From positions 1 through 64,000 of the forward strand of contig CAWVLT010000074.1 in NCBI GenBank assembly GCA_963930185.1: DNA of 64,000 nt, read 5' to 3'. Below are positions 61,295 to 64,000 of the stretch, in pieces (within the stretch, counting starts at the first letter, position 1; each line of letters opens with the position of its first letter). Made by a program: the position numbers and the translations under genes. The stretch comes from JAGZEG01 sp963930185 (lineage in GTDB: Bacteria; Actinomycetota; Coriobacteriia; Coriobacteriales; UMGS124). The notes below the pieces were generated by a model. The model had not been told where the DNA came from, searched no databases, and was given only the letters and a program-made list of their open reading frames with translations.

Positions 61295-62911
61295 ATGCAG
61301 TTTGGCGACGCGCTGAGGCGAGGGGTGCCTGCCATTGTGGGGTACGCCCTCACGCTCGTTTTCTTTGGCCTTCTGACGGGTCGGGTCAACGATCTGTTCT
61401 TCGGCGCGCACCTCCATGAGGTCTTCTCTGCCTATGCCCATGCGGCGGAGGTCGGCCAGTTCTGCCTGCTCTTCCTCATGGGATCGCTTGCCTACGTTCG
61501 CCCCATGCTCGTCGAGCGCCTCGCCCCGTGGCTGGCCGGGGCCTTCCTGGCTGCCGGCTACGCGCTGACGCTTTCCCAGGCGACGGGTGCTGTCGCCTCG
61601 ACTCCTCTGGCAATCGTCGCCGGCGCCCTGTTCGGTGCCGGGCAGGGGGCGAGCTTCATGGGGTGGCTGCTCGTTTTCTCGCGCATGGGGCTGGACTGGG
61701 CGGCGCTGTCCATGGCAGCCAGCACGCTGCTCTCCGCCGTCCTGCTGCTGGTCATCGGGTTCATGCCGAGCGTGGCGAGCCTGTTCGGAGCTCTTCTTGC
61801 GGTCGTGATCGGGTGTTGCGGCCTGCTGTTCTGGTGCCTTCGCCCGAATGCGGAAGAGCTTGCGGATCATCCGGCATTGTCGCAGGTCACCCATGCTACC
61901 GCCGAGCGGGAGGCTGTCTATCGGCGCGACGGCGGCGCCTGGCTCAAGTCGTGGGTCTTCATGGAGCGACGTTCGCTGCTGTGCTTGCTCGCCATTGCGT
62001 TTGTGTGCGGCGCGCAGCGAGTGATATCGCTGGAGGGCTTTCTGTCGCAAGGGGCCACTCGCCTGTTGTTCTCGGCGGGCTATGTCGTGGGCACCGCGGG
62101 GTTTCTCGCCGCGTGGCGCGTGGCGAAGGGAGACGGTGGCTACTACCGCACCTACACCTCATTGCTTGCGGTGATGGCCACATGCGGTGTGTTCTCGTTC
62201 ATCCAGAATTCCCTCGTCCAAACTACCCTGTACACCATCGACAACGTTGCGTTCACCATCGTGTCCATCTGCATGGTGATGATGGCGATCTCCGCGGCAG
62301 AGGAGTCGCGCTACAGCCCGCTCGTGCTGGGTGGGGTGGTGTGCGGGACGATGTACTTCGCCATCCAGCTGGGGCGCATCGTGTGCAACGTGGTTACCGA
62401 CCTGATGGGCATCGGCATGATGAGCGCCCTGGTGATCTCGGTTATCATCATCTACGTCCTGGCCCTCGCCGCGATAACGTCGGGCGTGTTCCTGCGGCAG
62501 GTGGCGTCCGTCGGGGTGGGGGATGCCGGTGACTCTGGTGGTTCTGGCGACCTCGACGGCTCCGGACCCGCGGGCGGGGCCGCTGGTGAGGGGACCGGCG
62601 GGGCCGTGGCGGCCGGGCGCGTGGGGCGGACGGTGATCAGCATCGCGAGCGTCACCGAGGGGCAGCTGCGCTCCAACCCCGTCTACCGGCGGCGGTATGG
62701 CATGACCGAGCGCGAGATCGACGTGCTCGCCCTTCTGCTGGCCGGCTACAACGCCTCCGACATCGCGGGCCTGCTGGGCATCTCCGCCAACACGGTGAAG
62801 ACGCACCTCAAGAACATCTACGCCAAGACGGGCGTCCACAACCGTCGCGAGCTCATCGCGCTGCTCAACGAGGTGGAGGGGCAGGGCGGCGGGCGACCGC
62901 CAGTCGGCTGA
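61295..62911 (+). CDS. Membrane-embedded LuxR-family regulator
   Basis: A 538-residue regulator with about 12 membrane segments (residues about 10-400), a Gly/Ser/Asp-rich linker (DAGDSGGSGDLDGSG) and a LuxR HTH (GMTEREIDVLALLLAGYNAS, NTVKTHLKNIYAKTGVHNRRE). The start is uncertain: ATG 61295 (MQFGDALRRGVPAIVG) follows a G-rich stretch, ATG 61271 is 24 bp upstream; the difference is 8 residues. It lies 350 bp downstream of the 59178 flavoprotein in the same direction and is its likely regulator. Confidence 0.88.
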   Translation: MQFGDALRRGVPAIVGYALTLVFFGLLTGRVNDLFFGAHLHEVFSAYAHAAEVGQFCLLFLMGSLAYVRPMLVERLAPWLAGAFLAAGYALTLSQATGAVASTPLAIVAGALFGAGQGASFMGWLLVFSRMGLDWAALSMAASTLLSAVLLLVIGFMPSVASLFGALLAVVIGCCGLLFWCLRPNAEELADHPALSQVTHATAEREAVYRRDGGAWLKSWVFMERRSLLCLLAIAFVCGAQRVISLEGFLSQGATRLLFSAGYVVGTAGFLAAWRVAKGDGGYYRTYTSLLAVMATCGVFSFIQNSLVQTTLYTIDNVAFTIVSICMVMMAISAAEESRYSPLVLGGVVCGTMYFAIQLGRIVCNVVTDLMGIGMMSALVISVIIIYVLALAAITSGVFLRQVASVGVGDAGDSGGSGDLDGSGPAGGAAGEGTGGAVAAGRVGRTVISIASVTEGQLRSNPVYRRRYGMTEREIDVLALLLAGYNASDIAGLLGISANTVKTHLKNIYAKTGVHNRRELIALLNEVEGQGGGRPPVG

Positions 62912-62966
62912 GACGCGCCGGGCGCCGATGGGGCACGGTCTTGGTTGCGTGGGGCCTGCGGTGGGC

Positions 62967-63383
62967 TTATGCTCCTCGATGGGCCACGTATTCCTCAGGG
63001 GACTTGCGAGGTATCGGCGAGGTGCCGAACGCGTTGGTGTCGCGGGAGATGATAAGGTCGCACCCTTCGGCCTCCGCACCAGCGCGTATCATGCCGTCCT
63101 CGAAGTCTGGCTCGTCAGACGAAAGGGCCGCCGCACAGGTATTGCGGCCGAGACCCGCCACAGCGAAGGCGTCCATGAACAAGGACATCCACCGGCGTCG
63201 TGTTGTCTCGGGCATGTCTCTGCGTGCGATGAAGTAAAAGTCCTTGAGGGAGGTTGGCGAGATCACCCCCGCCACGCGTCCGTCGCATGCCATCTCGAAC
63301 AGAAGCGCCGCCGCATCCGCGCCGGGTCGATTTTTGACGGCGAGATCGAGGAGGTAGTTCGTATCAAGAAACAGCTTATCCAC
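62967..63383 (-). CDS. PIN-domain toxin (VapC-like)
   Basis: A 138-residue PIN ribonuclease. The N-terminal strand FLDTNYLLDL supplies the first acidic residue (Asp7); SPTSLKDFYFIARR, DEPDFEDGMIRAGA and CDLIISRDTNAF carry the other metal-binding acids. PIN toxins cut specific tRNAs or rRNA and are held in check by the antitoxin. The start overlaps the antitoxin gene by 8 bp. It is paired with a DinJ/RelB-type rather than a VapB-type antitoxin, a less common combination. Confidence 0.88.
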   Translation of the reverse strand: MDKLFLDTNYLLDLAVKNRPGADAAALLFEMACDGRVAGVISPTSLKDFYFIARRDMPETTRRRWMSLFMDAFAVAGLGRNTCAAALSSDEPDFEDGMIRAGAEAEGCDLIISRDTNAFGTSPIPRKSPEEYVAHRGA

Positions 63384-63660
63384 GTGCCTCGAGCTCCCTC
63401 TTCAGATCTTGGGGCGTCAGGGTCTCGAGAAAGTCGGATCGAGGGGTTGTCTCCCGCAGCGCTCTCATCCGCTCTATCAGGGGGCTGATCCTTGCGCTCG
63501 ACTCGTCTGTGTGTGCGCGCGGCACCTCCCCGCTTTCCGCGATGTTTTGCCAGACTATCCGGATGACGTCCGATGGCGTCATCCCTGCGCGGCGAATGTA
63601 GAATTCGGCTTTTTCTCTCACTGAGTCATCCACGCGGCTGGCGACAAGCGAACTGGGCAT
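63376..63660 (-). CDS. RelB/DinJ-family antitoxin
   Basis: A 94-residue ribbon-helix-helix antitoxin. The start is set at the ATG at 63660 (MPSSLVASRVDDSVREKAEF) with GAGAGG upstream. The RHH core is VDDSVREKAEFYIRRAGMTP followed by SDVIRIVWQNIAESGEVP, and the C-terminal half (ARISPLIERMRALRETTP) would wrap the toxin. It probably represses its own operon; the promoter would lie at 63670-63720 where the sequence is AT-rich (TTGACTGTTAACATGATAAC). Confidence 0.87.
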   Translation of the reverse strand: MPSSLVASRVDDSVREKAEFYIRRAGMTPSDVIRIVWQNIAESGEVPRAHTDESSARISPLIERMRALRETTPRSDFLETLTPQDLKRELEARG

Positions 63661-63796
63661 GCGGTCCACCTCTCAATTTGACTGTTAACATGATAACACC
63701 TATTCGTAGAATGCGACTATGGTAACTGGCCAACTAATTGTGCCTCGTAATACCAGTTTGGTTGGCGGGGCTTGGATCCCCTCGTTATATCGAGTC

Positions 63797-64000
63797 TGAA
63801 CTGCCTCCCATTTCTTGGACGCGGAAATAGAAGTCCGAGAGATGGGAGGCTTTTCCATGTCCATTGACCTGCGATGCAGGCACGACCGCCCGCTCGGGGA
63901 GCTTGCCGCCAACATGTTCGAAGGAGGGCTTGGGCGCAAATCCGTCGCCGATGCCATCGGCGTTCCGGAGGAGGCCGTGAGAAAATGGCAGCAGACGTAC
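63797..64000 (+). mobile_element. Left end of an IS3-like insertion sequence (cut by window)
   Basis: TGAACTGCCTCCCATTTCTTGG starting at 63797 has the look of an IS3-family terminal repeat (TG start) and lies 60 bp before the transposase start. GCCTCCCATTTCTTGGAC (63803-63820) is nearly complementary to GTCCGAGAGATGGGAGGC (63833-63850), 16 of 18, so an mRNA started outside the element would fold over the ribosome site. The right end is not in the window. The junction lies 137 bp from the antitoxin start. Confidence 0.75.
63857..64000 (+). CDS. Transposase OrfA-type helix-turn-helix protein (3' end beyond window)
   Basis: The first 48 codons of an IS3-type OrfA protein: MSIDLRCRHDRPLGELAANM, then GLGRKSVADAIGVPEEAVRKW, a DNA-binding helix-turn-helix. 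The start at 63857 has GGGAGG 7 bp upstream, within the right arm of the hairpin described for the element. The rest of the gene, and presumably OrfB with the integrase core, lies beyond the window. Confidence 0.85.
   Translation, partial: MSIDLRCRHDRPLGELAANMFEGGLGRKSVADAIGVPEEAVRKWQQTY

Overview
The window is about 64 kb of a GC-rich genome. Its gene content suggests a gut-type Coriobacteriia actinobacterium, most likely Eggerthellaceae. This is an inference from content: no rRNA or other species marker is present. The dominant signal is a repeated module. Nine intact flavoprotein genes of the fumarate-reductase / FAD_binding_2 family (starts at 872, 4426, 7649, 12151(-), 21753(-), 28695, 35478, 47093(-), 59178) each carry a twin-arginine N-terminus. 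Each sits next to its own transcription factor, either a LysR protein or a LuxR-type protein, and most of the LuxR proteins have about 12 membrane segments. A tenth flavoprotein survives only as a C-terminal scrap near 19.7 kb. Three of the enzymes also have a covalent FMN-binding domain: N-terminal in one, C-terminal in two. One has a CXXCH haem motif at its extreme C-terminus. This is what one expects of a bacterium that respires many different small organic electron acceptors, each enzyme switched on by its own sensor. No substrate can be assigned from sequence.

Layout. 1-12.4 kb: four regulator/flavoprotein pairs, then a fourth complete regulator (LysR, 12365). 12.4-18.6 kb: a probable queuosine-precursor salvage pair (radical SAM enzyme plus YhhQ transporter) with a leader that may be a riboswitch, an AAA+ ATPase with a striking 9-bp repeat array in front of it, a DUF362 protein and a PPOX-like flavin protein. 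18.6-20 kb: a gene graveyard with a broken HipA-like kinase and the flavoprotein scrap. 20-23 kb: the flavoprotein with the C-terminal haem motif and its soluble LuxR regulator. 23.3-28 kb: a secreted two-repeat protein, a PD-(D/E)XK (Rpn-like) nuclease and an NhaC antiporter. 28.7-37 kb: two more flavoproteins with one LysR and two membrane LuxR regulators.

37.3-45.2 kb is mostly housekeeping: an RluA-family pseudouridine synthase, a MATE exporter, an ATC-hydrolase family protein, a PadR / HAAS-DUF4097 operon led by a previously unlisted 27-residue membrane protein, and a DUF1848 iron-sulfur protein. 45.4-48.7 kb: another flavoprotein/LuxR pair. 48.9-58.6 kb: core genes (RlmI-like methyltransferase, tRNA-Ser(UGA), CapA-like protein, TadA, a lipoprotein, a DEAD-box helicase, nicotinamidase, a YcxB-like protein). 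59.2-62.9 kb: the last flavoprotein/LuxR pair. The window ends with a RelB/DinJ-VapC-type toxin-antitoxin pair and the left end of an IS3-like insertion sequence.

Several unexplained non-coding structures deserve attention: three short tandem repeats (9, 20 and 12 bp units), an AT-rich 213-bp element with inverted ends and flanking direct repeats, and many perfect inverted repeats placed as operators or terminators.
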